Source: Aotearoamyces nothofagi (taxonomy: Eukaryota; Ascomycota; Leotiomycetes; Leotiales; Tympanidaceae). From it: 64,000 bases of DNA. This document shows positions 1-10,089 of this stretch, one piece after another (positions within the stretch are counted from its first letter, which is position 1; every line of letters starts with the position of its first letter). The position numbers were made by a program, and so were the translations under genes. The notes beneath the pieces are model-generated. The model saw only the letters and a program-made list of their open reading frames with translations. It did no database searches and was not told the DNA's origin. Location: the NCBI GenBank assembly GCA_015345905.1, contig JADDTR010000019.1, forward strand, positions 1 through 64,000, given 5' to 3'.

Positions 1-217
1 ATTTATTAAATCCAGCTTATATAACTATTAATAGTACTTCTATTATTGCTTTTAATATATAAATCTAATTATCTATTCTATTAAATGCTCTAAACTTCTA
101 CTTTATAATTAGTATTGGCTCTACTTTAATCTACTTTCTACTTGACTTTCTATATAAAATTCTACTTAAAGACAGCTTATACTATTTTCCTAGCCCGGCT
201 GGGAAAATCACTCTGTA
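1..217. other. AT-rich sequence without a gene
   Basis: Very AT-rich DNA with no plausible reading frame. It leads directly into the 23-bp minisatellite. No telomere repeat is visible at the window edge. Confidence 0.6.
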
Positions 218-1318
218 CCTAGGCACTCTTGGGAATTGGGACTCTATGCTCCTATAAACTGGGTTCCTACACTCCTGGGAATTGGGTCCCTGCACTCTTG
301 GGAATTGGGTTCCTACGCTCCTGGGAATTGAGTGCCTGTACTCCTGGGAATCGGGTGCCTACGCTCCTGTAAATTGGGTTCCTGCACTCCTGGGAATTGG
401 GTCCCTGCACTCCTGGGAATTGGGTGTATACGCTCCTATAAATCGGGACCCTGCGCTCTTGGGAATTGGGTTCCTACGCTCCTGGGAATTGAGTGCCTGT
501 ACTCCTGGGAATCGGGTGCGTACGCTCCTGTAAATTGGGTTCCTGCACTCCTGGGAATTGGGTCCCTACGCTCTTGGGAATTGGGTTTCTACGCTTCTAC
601 AAACTGGGTCCCTAGACTCCTGGGAATTGGGTTCCTAGACTCCTGTAAATCGGGTCCCTACGCTCCTATAAATCGGGTCCCTACGCTCCTGGGAATTGAG
701 TGCCTGTACTCCTGGGAATTGGGACCCTACGCTCCTGGGAATTGGGTGTATACGCTCCTACAAACTGGGTCCTTACGCTCCTGGGAATTGGGACCCTACG
801 CTCCTATAAATTGGGTTCCTACGCTCTTGGGAATTGGGACCCTGCGCTCCTGGGAATTGGGTCCCTACGCTCCTGGGAATCGGGTGCCTACGCTCCTATA
901 AATTGGGTTCCTACGCTCCTATAAATCGGGACCCTACGCTCCTGGGAATTGGGTCCTTACGCTCCTGGGAATTGAGTGTATACACTCCTAAGAATTGGGT
1001 TCCTACGCTCCTGGGAATTGAGTGCCTGCACTCTTGGGAATTGGGTTCCTACGCTCCTGTAAATTGGGACTCTACGCTCCTGGGAATTGAGTGCCTGTAC
1101 TCCTGGGAATTGGGACCCTACGCTCCTGGGAATTGGGTGTATACGCTCCTACAAACTGGGTCCTTACGCTCCTGGGAATTGGGACCCTACGCTCCTATAA
1201 ATTGGGTTCCTACGCTCTTGGGAATTGGGTTCCTACGCTCCTGTAAATTGGGACTCTACGCTCCTGGGAATTGGGTTCCTACGCTCCTGTAAATTGGGAC
1301 CCTACGCTCTCCAGGAAT
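218..1318. repeat. 23-bp GC-rich minisatellite
   Basis: Tandem array with consensus unit CGCTCCTGGGAATTGGGTNC plus CTA (23 bp), about 48 units by length. Units alternate between GGGAATTGGG and TAAATTGGG variants and between CTCC and CTCT. Because 23 is not a multiple of 3, the array is read in successive frames and gives a stop-free 23-residue protein repeat in more than one frame. The long open frames here (for example 332-901 and 834-1292) therefore come from the unit sequence and are not genes. The array shows little C-to-T decay, unlike its neighbour at 1890-2395. Confidence 0.9.
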
Positions 1319-1575
1319 TGAGTGAATTGGGTGTACACCGCTTCCTAGGAATAGGAGCGTACGCTCTCCAGGAATTGGGTGCGTGCACGCTCTCCAGGAA
1401 TTGAGTGAATTGGGTGTACACCGCTTCCTAGGAATAGGAGCGTACGCTCTCCAGGAATTAGGTGCGCGTACGCTTCCTAGGAATAGGAGCGTACACTCTC
1501 CAGGAATTGGGTGCGCGTACGCTTCCTAGGAATTGGGTGCGTACGCTCTCTAGGAATTGGGTGCCTGTATACTGA
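1319..1575. repeat. Variant minisatellite units (CTCCAGGAATTGGGTGCG type)
   Basis: The array continues with a related but distinct unit carrying CTCTCCAGGAATTGGGTG and CGCTTCCTAGGAATAGGAGC. Units are less regular in length than in the 23-bp block. The same CGCTTCCTAGGAAT variants return at 7268-7533, so both belong to one repeat family. Confidence 0.8.
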
Positions 1576-1888
1576 GGCAACCCCATTCAGGTATTCGGTG
1601 CGCGCGCTCGGTGGTGTACACGCGACCGAAGGAGAGCCAACCCCAGGAACTAAACACATGAATAACTCAACAACCACTACAGATACACCAATTCTGAGAG
1701 CGGCATTGAAACCGCACTATTGAGTATATTCAGGCCCTAAATTCTAGGGCCTGTAGGAGCACTTTGAAATTCTTAGGGTTATTGGTATTACAGTGTAATA
1801 CCGTTGGGTGCCTACACGGACTACACCTTAAATCTCCCATAGTAAAAAATTGGTATTACAGTGTAATACCAGAGCACTAGTGTTAGGA
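1576..1888. repeat. Array-flanking repeat with paired palindromes, GC-richer copy
   Basis: A ~310-bp unit follows the minisatellite. It contains two copies of the near-palindrome GGTATTACAGTGTAATACC (about 1785 and 1851) separated by roughly 50 bp. A homologous AT-converted copy lies at 2396-2717, and the palindrome-bearing part recurs at 5188-5345. The palindromes could be ends of a very small non-autonomous element, but no target-site duplication could be established by eye. Confidence 0.7.
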
Positions 1889-2395
1889 ATTAGATATATA
1901 CTTTCTAGAAATTAGATAAATTGGATATATACTGCTGTCTAGAAATTGGATATATATACTTTCTAGGAATTAGATTGTCTATATACTTAGACAACTCTAC
2001 TTAGAAATTCAGTATATATACTTGGTAGTATATATACTTCTAGAAATTGAGTAAATTAGATATATACCACTTTCTAGAAATTGGGTATATATACTCTCTA
2101 GAAGTTGGATATATATACTTCTAGAAATTGGATATATATACTCCTAGAAATTGGGTCTCTATACTTCTAAGAATTGAGTAAATTGGATATATATACACTC
2201 TCTAGAAATTGGATATATATACTCTTAGAAATTAGGTATATATACTTTCTAGAAATTGGGTATATATACTCTCTAGAAATTGGATATATATACTCTCTAG
2301 GAATTGGGTATATATACTCTCTAGAAATTGGGTATATATACTCTCTAGGAATTAGGTATATACACTCTCTAGGAATTGGATGCCTATATACTCAA
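1889..2395. repeat. AT-converted copy of the minisatellite
   Basis: Tandem units such as TATACTCTCTAGAAATTGGG (about 23 bp) match the array at 218-1575 after widespread C-to-T and G-to-A change. The pattern fits RIP, the premeiotic mutation of duplicated DNA in Pezizomycotina. The open frame at 2174-2482 is a by-product of the repeat. Confidence 0.85.
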
Positions 2396-2717
2396 GCAAC
2401 CCTATCTGGGAATTCAGTATATATACTCGGTAGTATACTTGGTAGTATACATGACCAAAGAACAGGCAATTCCAGGAACTAAATATATAAATAACTCAAC
2501 AACCACTATAGATATACTAATTCTAAGAGTGGCAATGAAACTGTACAATTGAGTATATCTAGGCCCTAAATTCTAGGGCCTATAGGACCATGTTGAAATT
2601 CTTAGAGTTATTGGTATTATAGTATAATATTAATAGATGCCTATATAGACTATACCTTAAATCTTCTATAGTAAAAAATTGGTATTATAGTATAATACTA
2701 GAGTACTAGTATTAGGC
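2396..2717. repeat. AT-converted copy of the array-flanking repeat
   Basis: This aligns base for base with 1576-1888. Examples are CAGGCCCTAAATTCTAGGGCC against CTAGGCCCTAAATTCTAGGG, and the palindrome GGTATTACAGTGTAATACC turned into GGTATTATAGTATAATA. The differences are almost all transitions. Together with 1889-2395 it makes a complete second copy of array plus flank, directly adjacent to the first. Confidence 0.8.
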
Positions 2718-2734
2718 CTATAAGAGCAGTATAT

Positions 2735-2895
2735 AGTATAGCAGAGAGTAAGCCTTCTCTAAAAAAGAGGTAGTATACTAGTTATAAGAATATAGAATAT
2801 AGAAATAGTAGGACAGCTAAGACTAGAACTGATAGCAGAGGGTAAGCCTTCTTTAAAAAAGAGGTAGTATACTAGTTGTAAGAATATAGAATAGT
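2735..2895. repeat. Direct repeat pair of ~56 bp
   Basis: Two near-identical segments (about 2743-2798 and 2838-2893) share TAAGCCTTCT, AAAAAAGAGGTAGTATAC and AAGAATATAGAATA. They are separated by about 40 bp. The function is unknown; it is probably part of the surrounding decayed repeat. Confidence 0.7.
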
Positions 2896-3019
2896 ATATT
2901 GAAGTAGAGAGAGTTAGTTGTTTTATAAATGGCATTATAGATTAGAAGTTGGCTGTTTTAGACATTGTTAGATATCTATTTGGCTTTTAGACAATTGATT
3001 TTTTGACTCTAATATAGAG

Positions 3020-3310
3020 AGTATACTTATCTAATATATAATAACTACAGTTATAAAGTGCCTATCTGATATATAATAACTGCAGTTATAAAGTGCCTAT
3101 TTGATATATAATAACTGCAGTTATAAAGTGCCTATATAATGTATAATAACTGCAGTTATAAAGTGCCTACTAGATATACTATAACTGCAGTTACTAAGAG
3201 TCTATTCAATATACTATAACTGCAGTTACCAAGTGTCTATTTGATGTACTATAACTATAGTTATTATATACCTATATATTATAGTATAACTGTAGTTATT
3301 AAATATAGTA
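3020..3310. repeat. 35-bp tandem array with TAACTGCAGTTA palindromes
   Basis: About eight units of ~35 bp, each carrying the perfect palindrome TAACTGCAGTTA (or a decayed form) followed by AAGTGCCTAT. Units degrade toward the 3' end of the array, where TAACTATAGTTA and TAACTGTAGTTA appear. The same palindrome recurs singly at 3650, 4000 and 4460, and as TAACTGTAGTTA near 7545. Confidence 0.8.
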
Positions 3311-3384
3311 TACTATAAAGATATAGCAAAGGAGTGAATTATAGAACCAGCAGTGATTGATCTTTGCTAAGAGTCTAAGTATTG

Positions 3385-4680
3385 TATATAGTATCTTATA
3401 GTAGATTATTGTAATATATAGTATCTTACAGTAAGTTACTATAATATACTATATCTTACAATAGGTTATTATAATATATTACACTCTACTAGATAAATCT
3501 TTAGAGTAATTCAATGAATTGAAGTATATAGACTACTAGGGTTTCAATATATATACTTGTAAATATCGAATAAGTTGTATAAAATATATTACTTAAGCAA
3601 ATTATATAGATTGCAATGTATATAATCTTTAGGATTACATGTATTCTATAACTGCAGTTATTCTTACTGTACTTTATAGTAAGTTACTATAAGCTATTGT
3701 AATATATAGTAAATTACAATAAGATATAGTACTTTAATATATACCACCAGATAAATATTCGTTGTAATTCAATGAATTGAGTTGTTTAAGGATAGACACT
3801 ACTGGAGATTCAAGGTATATACTTGTAAATGTCGAAGAAGTTGTACAAAGGGTATTACTTNTATAGACAACTAGGGTTTCAATATATATACTTGTAAATA
3901 TCGAATAAGTTGTATAAAATATATTACTTAAGCAAATTATATAGATTGCAATGTATATAATCTTTAGGATTACATGTATTCTATAACTGCAGTTATTCTT
4001 ACTGTACTTTATAGTAAGTTACTATAAGCTATTGTAATATATAGTAAATTACAATAAGATATAGTACTTTAATATATACCACCAGATAAATATTCGTTGT
4101 AATTCAATGAATTGAGTTGTTTAAGGATAGACACTACTGGAGATTCAAGGTATATACTTGTAAATGTCGAAGAAGTTGTACAAAGGGTATTACTTNTAGT
4201 ATCTTATAGTAGATTATTGTAATATATAGTATCTTACAGTAAGTTACTATAATATACTATATCTTACAATAGGTTATTATAATATATTACACTCTACTAG
4301 ATAAATCTTTAGAGTAATTCAATGAATTGAAGTATATAGACTACTAGGGTTTCAATATATATACTTGTAAATATCGAATAAGTTGTATAAAATATATTAC
4401 TTAAGCAAATTATATAGATTGCAATGTATATAATCTTTAGGATTACATGTATTCTATAACTGCAGTTATTCTTACTGTACTTTATAGTAAGTTACTATAA
4501 GCTATTGTAATATATAGTAAATTACAATAAGATATAGTACTTTAATATATACCACCAGATAAATATTCGTTGTAATTCAATGAATTGAGTTGTTTAAGGA
4601 TAGACACTACTGGAGATTCAAGGTATATACTTGTAAATGTCGAAGAAGTTGTACAAAGGGTATTACTTAAGCAAATTAGG
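3385..4680. repeat. Triplicated identical block joined at single N bases
   Basis: The block ending CAAAGGGTATTACTT occurs identically at about 3538-3860, 3872-4195 and 4344-4667. Single N bases sit at 3861 and 4196, exactly where copies end. The stretch after the second N repeats the sequence that starts near 3385. Identical copies in an otherwise heavily mutated region, joined at Ns, look like an assembly or gap-filling artefact rather than true triplication. Confidence 0.8.
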
Positions 4681-4880
4681 TGGATTTGGGTGTATATACC
4701 TCCTTCGAATTTCATGCACCCAATAAGTGCCAAGACCTTTGTATTACCTTATAGTAACTTACTATAGCATTTGTATACAGATCTGATATAATGTACTAGC
4801 GGCTGTATATATACCAACATTTTTTGTATAGGCCTTGGTGTAGATTATATATAATCCACTGGGTTATAGAGATAGGTAAA
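4552..4880. repeat. ~325-bp dispersed repeat, copy A
   Basis: One of three full-length relatives (4552-4880, 4873-5192, 5552-5875) plus a partial GC-richer copy at 7549-7692. It contains a conserved stretch around TAGTAACTTACTATAGCATT and ends in GGGTTATAGAGATAG. A 60-codon open frame in copies A and B is shared but decays in copy C, so there is no convincing gene. Confidence 0.75.
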
Positions 4881-5192
4881 TATTTGTTGTAATTCAATAA
4901 ATTGAGTTGTTTAAGGATAGATACTATTAGAGATTCAAGGTATATACTTGTAAATATCAAAGAAGTTGTACAAAGGGTATTACTTAGACAAATTAGATGG
5001 ATTTGGATATATATACCTCCTTCGAATTTTATATACTTAATAAGTATTAAGACCTTTGTATTACCTTATAGTAACTTACTATAGCATTTATATACAGATC
5101 TAATATAATGTACTAACAGCTATATATATACCAACATTTTTTATATAGGTCTTAGTATAGATTATATATAATCTACTAAGTTATAGAGATAG
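4873..5192. repeat. ~325-bp dispersed repeat, copy B
   Basis: Adjacent to copy A in the same orientation and more AT-converted. For example, copy A reads GTGCCAAGACC where copy B reads GTATTAAGACC. It is followed at once by another palindrome-bearing element. Confidence 0.75.
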
Positions 5193-5345
5193 ACCTTAAA
5201 TTCTAGAGCCTGTAGGACTATATTGAAATTCTTAGAGTTATTAGTATTATAGTATAATACTAATAGATGCTTGTATAGACTATATCTTAAATCTCCTATA
5301 GTAAAAAATTGGTATTATAGTATAATACTAAAGTACTAGTATTAG
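5188..5345. repeat. Third copy of the palindrome-flanked mini-element
   Basis: About 155 bp matching 1730-1888 and 2560-2717, with both palindromes in decayed form (AGTATTATAGTATAATACT and GGTATTATAGTATAATACT). It is inserted between copies of the ~325-bp repeat and not next to the minisatellite, so it moves or duplicates independently of the array. Confidence 0.65.
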
Positions 5346-5875
5346 AGTTTCAATATATATACTTGTAAATATCGAATAAGTTGTATAAAATGTATTACTT
5401 AAGCAAATTATATAGATTGGAATATATATAGTCCTTAGAATTGTATATATCTTATAACTATAGTTATTCTTACTATACCTTATAGTAAGTTACTATAAGC
5501 TATTGTAATATATAGTAAATTACAATAAGATATAGTACTTTAATATATACTACTAGGTAAATATTTATTGTAATTCAATGAATTAAGTTGTTTAAGAATA
5601 GACACTACTAGAGATTCAAGGTGTATACTTATAAATGTTGAAGAAGTTGTACAAAGGGTATTACTTAGATAAATTAGGTAGATTTAGATGTCTATACCTC
5701 CTTTGAATTTTATATACTTGATAAGTGCTAAGACCTTTATATTACTTTATAGTAACTTACTATAGCATTTATATACAGATCTAATATAATATATTAGCAA
5801 CTGTATATATACCAATATTTTTTATATAGGCCTTGGTATAGATTATATATAATCTACTAGGTTATAGAGATAGAG
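5346..5875. repeat. Repeat block including copy C of the ~325-bp repeat
   Basis: 5346-5551 matches the block triplicated upstream (AGAGTTTCAATATATATACT onward). 5552-5875 is copy C of the ~325-bp repeat, again ending GGTTATAGAGATAG. It differs from copies A and B mainly by transitions. Confidence 0.7.
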
Positions 5876-6650
5876 GGACAATTATAAAGATACTATATCT
5901 GATAACCTTACTATTGATATAGGTTTTATAGTTCTAAATATAACAAGAACTCTCAACTCGATTTTTAGACATCAATAATAAATGTCTAGTATAAAGTCTT
6001 TGATATTAAACTCTATATCAAAGAACAAAGTAGAATAATATCTACTTTTGCCTCTTTATTCTATAGGTACTAAAACTTCAATCTTAGTTATATAGAAGGG
6101 ACTAGAGAGTTTTTATCTTTCTGTTATATAGATAGCTTATAATATTCTTACTATTCTAGATATATAAATAGTAATACTAAATAGTAATACAAAGGGCTAA
6201 CAATTATTTATAAAAGCTGTTAGCTCTAGAGTTGAAAGAATATTCAATATTGTATAAAACCTATATAAATATTATAGAGCTTAGATGAACTCTAATACAG
6301 TTACTAAATCTATAATAGTTAAACACTTCAATAGGTTTAAATAGAAGATATCTAGAGAATAGAACAATGTCGATTATCGATATAGTATAGAGGATGTTAA
6401 TAAGTCAATTGAGAAGAGAGAGAGAGATATTATAGTAGAAGTAGAGATATCAAAGGACAAGGTAGATATATTAGACCTACCTCTTATATAGTAAGTATTA
6501 TAATAAATATAGAGAATAGGAACATCAACACTAAGGCCAAGATAAAAGAGAACATTAGATGATAATTAGAGTACAGACAAATTAAGTCCTATAAAGAGCT
6601 AGACAACTTAGCAAAGAAGAGTTTAGAAGTCTAATAGTTTAGAAGTCTAA
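5876..6650 (+). mobile_element. Decayed hAT-type transposase relic
   Basis: One plus-strand frame around 6218-6340 reads AVSSRVERIFNIV, then NLYKYYRA, then MNSNTVTKSIIVKHFNRF, interrupted by stops. This resembles the C-terminal dimerisation region of fungal hAT transposases (an S-S-x-VER-x-F core). Upstream sequence is AT-converted and full of stops, and no intact transposase remains. The stops are consistent with C-to-T change in CAA, CAG or CGA codons. The family call rests on one short motif. Confidence 0.45.
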
Positions 6651-6784
6651 GATATAGAATTGTAATTTTAAATGTAATTGAAATCAAATAGTATTACTAT
6701 TGAGTATTACTATCTATATACTTCAAGCAATGTAATTGAAGCTTTCAGTGTTACTATAAAGTGTTACTGTCTATATAATCAATA

Positions 6785-7095
6785 AATGGTCTAGACTGAA
6801 CTAAACTGGACTAGACTATTATTTACAGTTCAGTCTCAAGCTATATAATATAGACTGTTTTTCAAAGTAGTCTAGACTGAACTGGACTGTAAATATTGGT
6901 CCGGTCTCAAGGACTATAATATAGACTGTTTTTTAAAGTGGTCTAGACTGAACTAGACTGTAAATACTAGTCTGGTCTCAAGGACTATAATATAGACCGT
7001 TTAAAAATCAAGGTGCTTAAAGACTAGACTGGACTGCTTTTTATAGGCCAGTCTAGTCTAGACCGTTTATTTACAGTCTAGTCCGGCCAATCTAC
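6785..7095. repeat. Subterminal-type repeats with CTAGACTGGACTG motifs
   Basis: About four units of ~65-70 bp contain TCTAGACTGAACTGGACTG, CCGGTCTCAAGGACTATAAT and ATAGACTGTTTT. Short motifs TCTAGACTG and CAGTCTAG occur in both orientations. Such clusters are typical of the ends of hAT-like elements and may belong to the relic just upstream. Confidence 0.55.
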
Positions 7096-7267
7096 TTCCC
7101 AAGGTCGTTTGGTATCTTGTATAGCACTATCCTCTCCTAAGCATTGATCGTCGTCGGTCTATTGCTCAGAGTCTAGATTCGGTCGATATAGCCCCAGTCG
7201 ATGCTGCTAAAGACTTGGTGTCGATCAAAGAGTTGGGCTTTGTTCTGTACCTCCCTGTTATACAAGA
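7096..7267. other. Short unique stretch between repeats
   Basis: Sequence of ordinary base composition with no reading frame of note. It is less AT-rich than the flanking repeats and may be a fragment of former gene-bearing DNA. Confidence 0.4.
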
Positions 7268-7533
7268 CAGGTAGGAATTGGGTGAATTGGGTGCACACCG
7301 CTTCCTAGGAATTGGGTGTGTACACGTTTCCTAGAAATAGGAGCGTACGCTCCTATAAATTGGGTGCGCACCGCTTCCTAGGAATAGGAGCGTACGCTCC
7401 TAGGAATTGGGTGAATTAGGTGCGCACCGCTTCCTAAGAATTGGGTGCATGTACGCTTCCTAAGAATAGGAGCGTACGCTCCTAGGAATTGAGTGAATTG
7501 GGTACACACACGCTTCCTAGGAATAGGAGCGTC
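7268..7533. repeat. Second GC-rich minisatellite locus
   Basis: Units CGCTTCCTAGGAATTGGGTG and AGGAGCGTACGCTCCTA match the variant units at 1319-1575. This locus lies about 6 kb away and, like the first array, has escaped AT conversion. Confidence 0.8.
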
Positions 7534-7544
7534 TGATAACTGTA

Positions 7545-7692
7545 GTTATCACTGCCAAGGCCTTTGCGTTAACTTACAGTAAGTTACTGTAGCATTCGCG
7601 TGCGGATCCGACGTGATGCGCTGTATACACACCAACATTTTTTGTATAGGCCTTGGCATGGATCACGCATGATCCGCTGGGTTATAGAGATA
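7545..7692. repeat. GC-rich partial copy of the ~325-bp repeat
   Basis: This matches the 3' half of copies A-C but keeps C and G, for example GCATTCGCGTGCGGATCCGA where copy B has GCATTTATATACAGATCTAA. It contains the inverted pair GCCAAGGCCT ... AGGCCTTGGC about 90 bp apart. It serves as the least mutated reference for the family. Confidence 0.75.
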
Positions 7693-7693
7693 G

Positions 7694-7832
7694 TGTTAGA
7701 GTATATCTAGTTTACTTATATAGCCAGCTCACTTGTTAAGTACATTAGTCTACTTGCTGAGATAAGTATAAGAGAAGGTTATATATATATATATATTCAC
7801 TATTATATACAAACTCTTATACTTATCTAACA
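7694..7832. mobile_element. Possible solo LTR (Ty1/copia-like)
   Basis: A ~139-bp segment starts TGTTAGAGTATATC and ends CTTATCTAACA, giving the TGTTAG ... CTAACA ends common in copia-type LTRs. It also contains an internal inverted pair AGATAAGTATAAGAG ... CTCTTATACTTATCT. Flanking 5-bp sequences (GATAG and CTGTA) do not match, so no target duplication supports it. If real it is an old fossil with no internal region. Confidence 0.3.
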
Positions 7833-8045
7833 CTGTACTATAATATATCTATAAAGCTCTATTATTTGATTATTCTAAGCTGAGTTATATAAAAGTAGTA
7901 ACAGAGTGTCGCCAGATTGTATATTAGAGGATACCACCCTTTTTCTTTTTCCGGCCCCGTGGTAATTTTGATAATGCAGTCGTTCTATAGGTCTAACCGA
8001 CTTCTAAGTCCTATACAGATTTTCCAACCCCTATCGAGTCTGCAT

Positions 8046-9815
8046 CTACACTGCCTTTTCAGGCAAAGTCTCACTGTGCTCCATATGTTCCGGATCAGCA
8101 TCAATGCCCTTCTCCTTTTTAATCGCAGCCGCGCGACTGCACTGATAATTTTCGAACTTAAGCGCTGGTAGCTTCAGTGCAAACATCTCATCCATATCCT
8201 CTAGACTGCGTCCCTTCAACTCGGGTAGGAAGAAGAACACAAAGAAGAACGCCACCACTGTAAATCCACCATAGATGAATGCAACGCGGCCTTGCAGATT
8301 CCCATATTCTGCATCCTGGACATAAGGATTAATGAAGTTGACAGGTAAGGAGGTACCGAATGAGCCAAAGGTGGCAAGTGTAATTGTCTTCTCACGAAGC
8401 CGTTGTGTTGAAGTTTCGGATTGTACAATCCAGACGCAGGGGCCCCAGCTGAAGGCAAAGATAGCGTACCAAATAATGAGCAAAGCAGCGCAGGCGGATT
8501 GGACGGGTTTCGTAAGGTCACCAGAACCATGTGCATTCATGCCACCTACAGCGAACATGCAGCATCCCATGCCAACAGCGCCGATCAAGAGGAGGGGGCG
8601 ACGCCCGAAATGATCGGTAAGGTAAAAGGAGATTCCGCATACGAACATGCCGATGGCACCGATAATAAGTGAGATGATCAAGGGTTGCGAGAAGTTCAGG
8701 GATTCCAGGAAGATAACCAGGTAGTTCCCAAACCCTATTTGAAGAATAGTCAGTAAGATGAAAATATGAAGGGGCGTAAGGATAGAAATATACGTACAGG
8801 AGACTCCAACAGCCTGTTGAAGGATTTGAACACCCATAGATAATACAGTTCGGCGCAAGTTTGTACCTTTGAAGCAATCTAAAAATGTAGCTGCATTGTT
8901 AAGCTCTCTTTCATCCTGCAATTCGCGCTGCAAAAGTGCGACTTCCGCGTGTGCATCATAGTTGTCCTTGCCCTTTCGGAGAAATTCAAGGACTTTGATA
9001 GCTTCATCAGTCCTGCCTTTACCAATGAGCCACCTTGGTGATTCTGGGATATACCAATATGTAAACCCTACCAACAGCATCAGTACTTCTGTCTACAAGA
9101 GCAAAATATATGAGATGAAGTTGACTTACAAACGCCGATAGGGATAAAGAATTGTACCAAAATCACAGAAAGATAAGCCCATTTATCTGTCCTGTTCCTG
9201 ATCAAAAACACTACCAAACCAGCAATAAACTGTCCAAATGTGTTGAAGAACTGATAGAAGGAAATCAGTGCACCACGAATGTTCGTTGGAGCACATTCTG
9301 CTTGATACATTGGCACGACATTAGCGGCGATACCAGCCGAGAGGTATACGATCAAACGCCCGATGATAAATTGCCAGAAGTTTGTGACTGCCGCTGCTTC
9401 CAAAATGTTGCCAATTGCAGCAATAAAGGAGTAGATTAATATCGTCTTCTTTCGTCCGAGTGCCTCTCCAATGGGTGCTGAAACGAAACATCCAATGATG
9501 AGGCCAGCTGATCCAAGACCGGTGGCGGCAGATTGCATAGTAGCGGGTATAGTCATAGCATCGGAGTCGGCGTCATAGCTGCCGTACTTCTCAATGAAGG
9601 GAGTGAGACCGAGAACAGAACTCCACCATCCTGAATATTATGTTAGGTTCGCTACAGTGGTCCATTGGTCTCCAATTTGAGGCCTTGGAATGTGAATAAA
9701 TGTACTCACCAACATCGTAACCGTAGCCGACGCCTGCAATAGAGGCACACATAGCGACGGACAACAGATTGAAGTTCATCTCCTTGTAGAGCGGCTGTTC
9801 CTTGAGGTTGAACAT
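8046..9815 (-). CDS. MFS sugar transporter
   Basis: Sugar-porter permease of the major facilitator superfamily, expected in the plasma membrane. Four exons: 9815-9710, 9630-9130, 9085-8798 and 8734-8046, giving 527 residues, the usual length for fungal hexose/disaccharide carriers. Family signatures are GYGYDVG in helix 1, APIGEALGRKK and HFGRRP (the two loop GRR/GRK motifs), IPESPRWL after helix 6 and PELKGRSLEDMDEMF after helix 12. The third exon is best started after an AAG acceptor (intron 9129-9086, joining IPIGV to LLMLLVGFTYW). A TAG acceptor with a different donor is also in phase. Substrate cannot be told from sequence. It lies at the edge of the repeat block. Confidence 0.92.
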
Positions 9816-10089
9816 CTTGACAGAGGTGATAGTTGAAACGTGATCAATCCAGAGAGTTTCGAAGGAGGTTGCACCGTTGACTCATAAGCCCACGGAGTCA
9901 ATGGGGGGGGTTGAGGGTAGGGGGTGGGGCGTAGATATAGAGATATATATGCAGACGAGGCTGTATTGTGTTGTGTATGGCAGGGGAAGCCCAACGGAAA
10001 GGATTTGACTTTATATATAAATTGAAACGCAACCTGTACATCCGCGACGGCACCCTCTTACGCCACCTTTTGATCTGATCCCTAGACAT
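9816..10089. promoter_or_regulatory. 5' region of the sugar transporter
   Basis: Non-coding region upstream of the minus-strand transporter gene. It has a poly-G run near 9903 and AT-rich stretches, some of which could act as core promoter elements on the minus strand. No specific binding site is claimed. Confidence 0.35.

Noticed and set aside
332-1292. Overlapping long open frames in the first 1.3 kb
   Set aside because: They are frame readings of the 23-bp minisatellite, with a 23-residue period and no other protein features.
1-7700. Centromere or telomere identity for the repeat block
   Set aside because: No telomere repeat is present, and AT-rich RIP-mutated DNA is widespread in such genomes, so position cannot be inferred.
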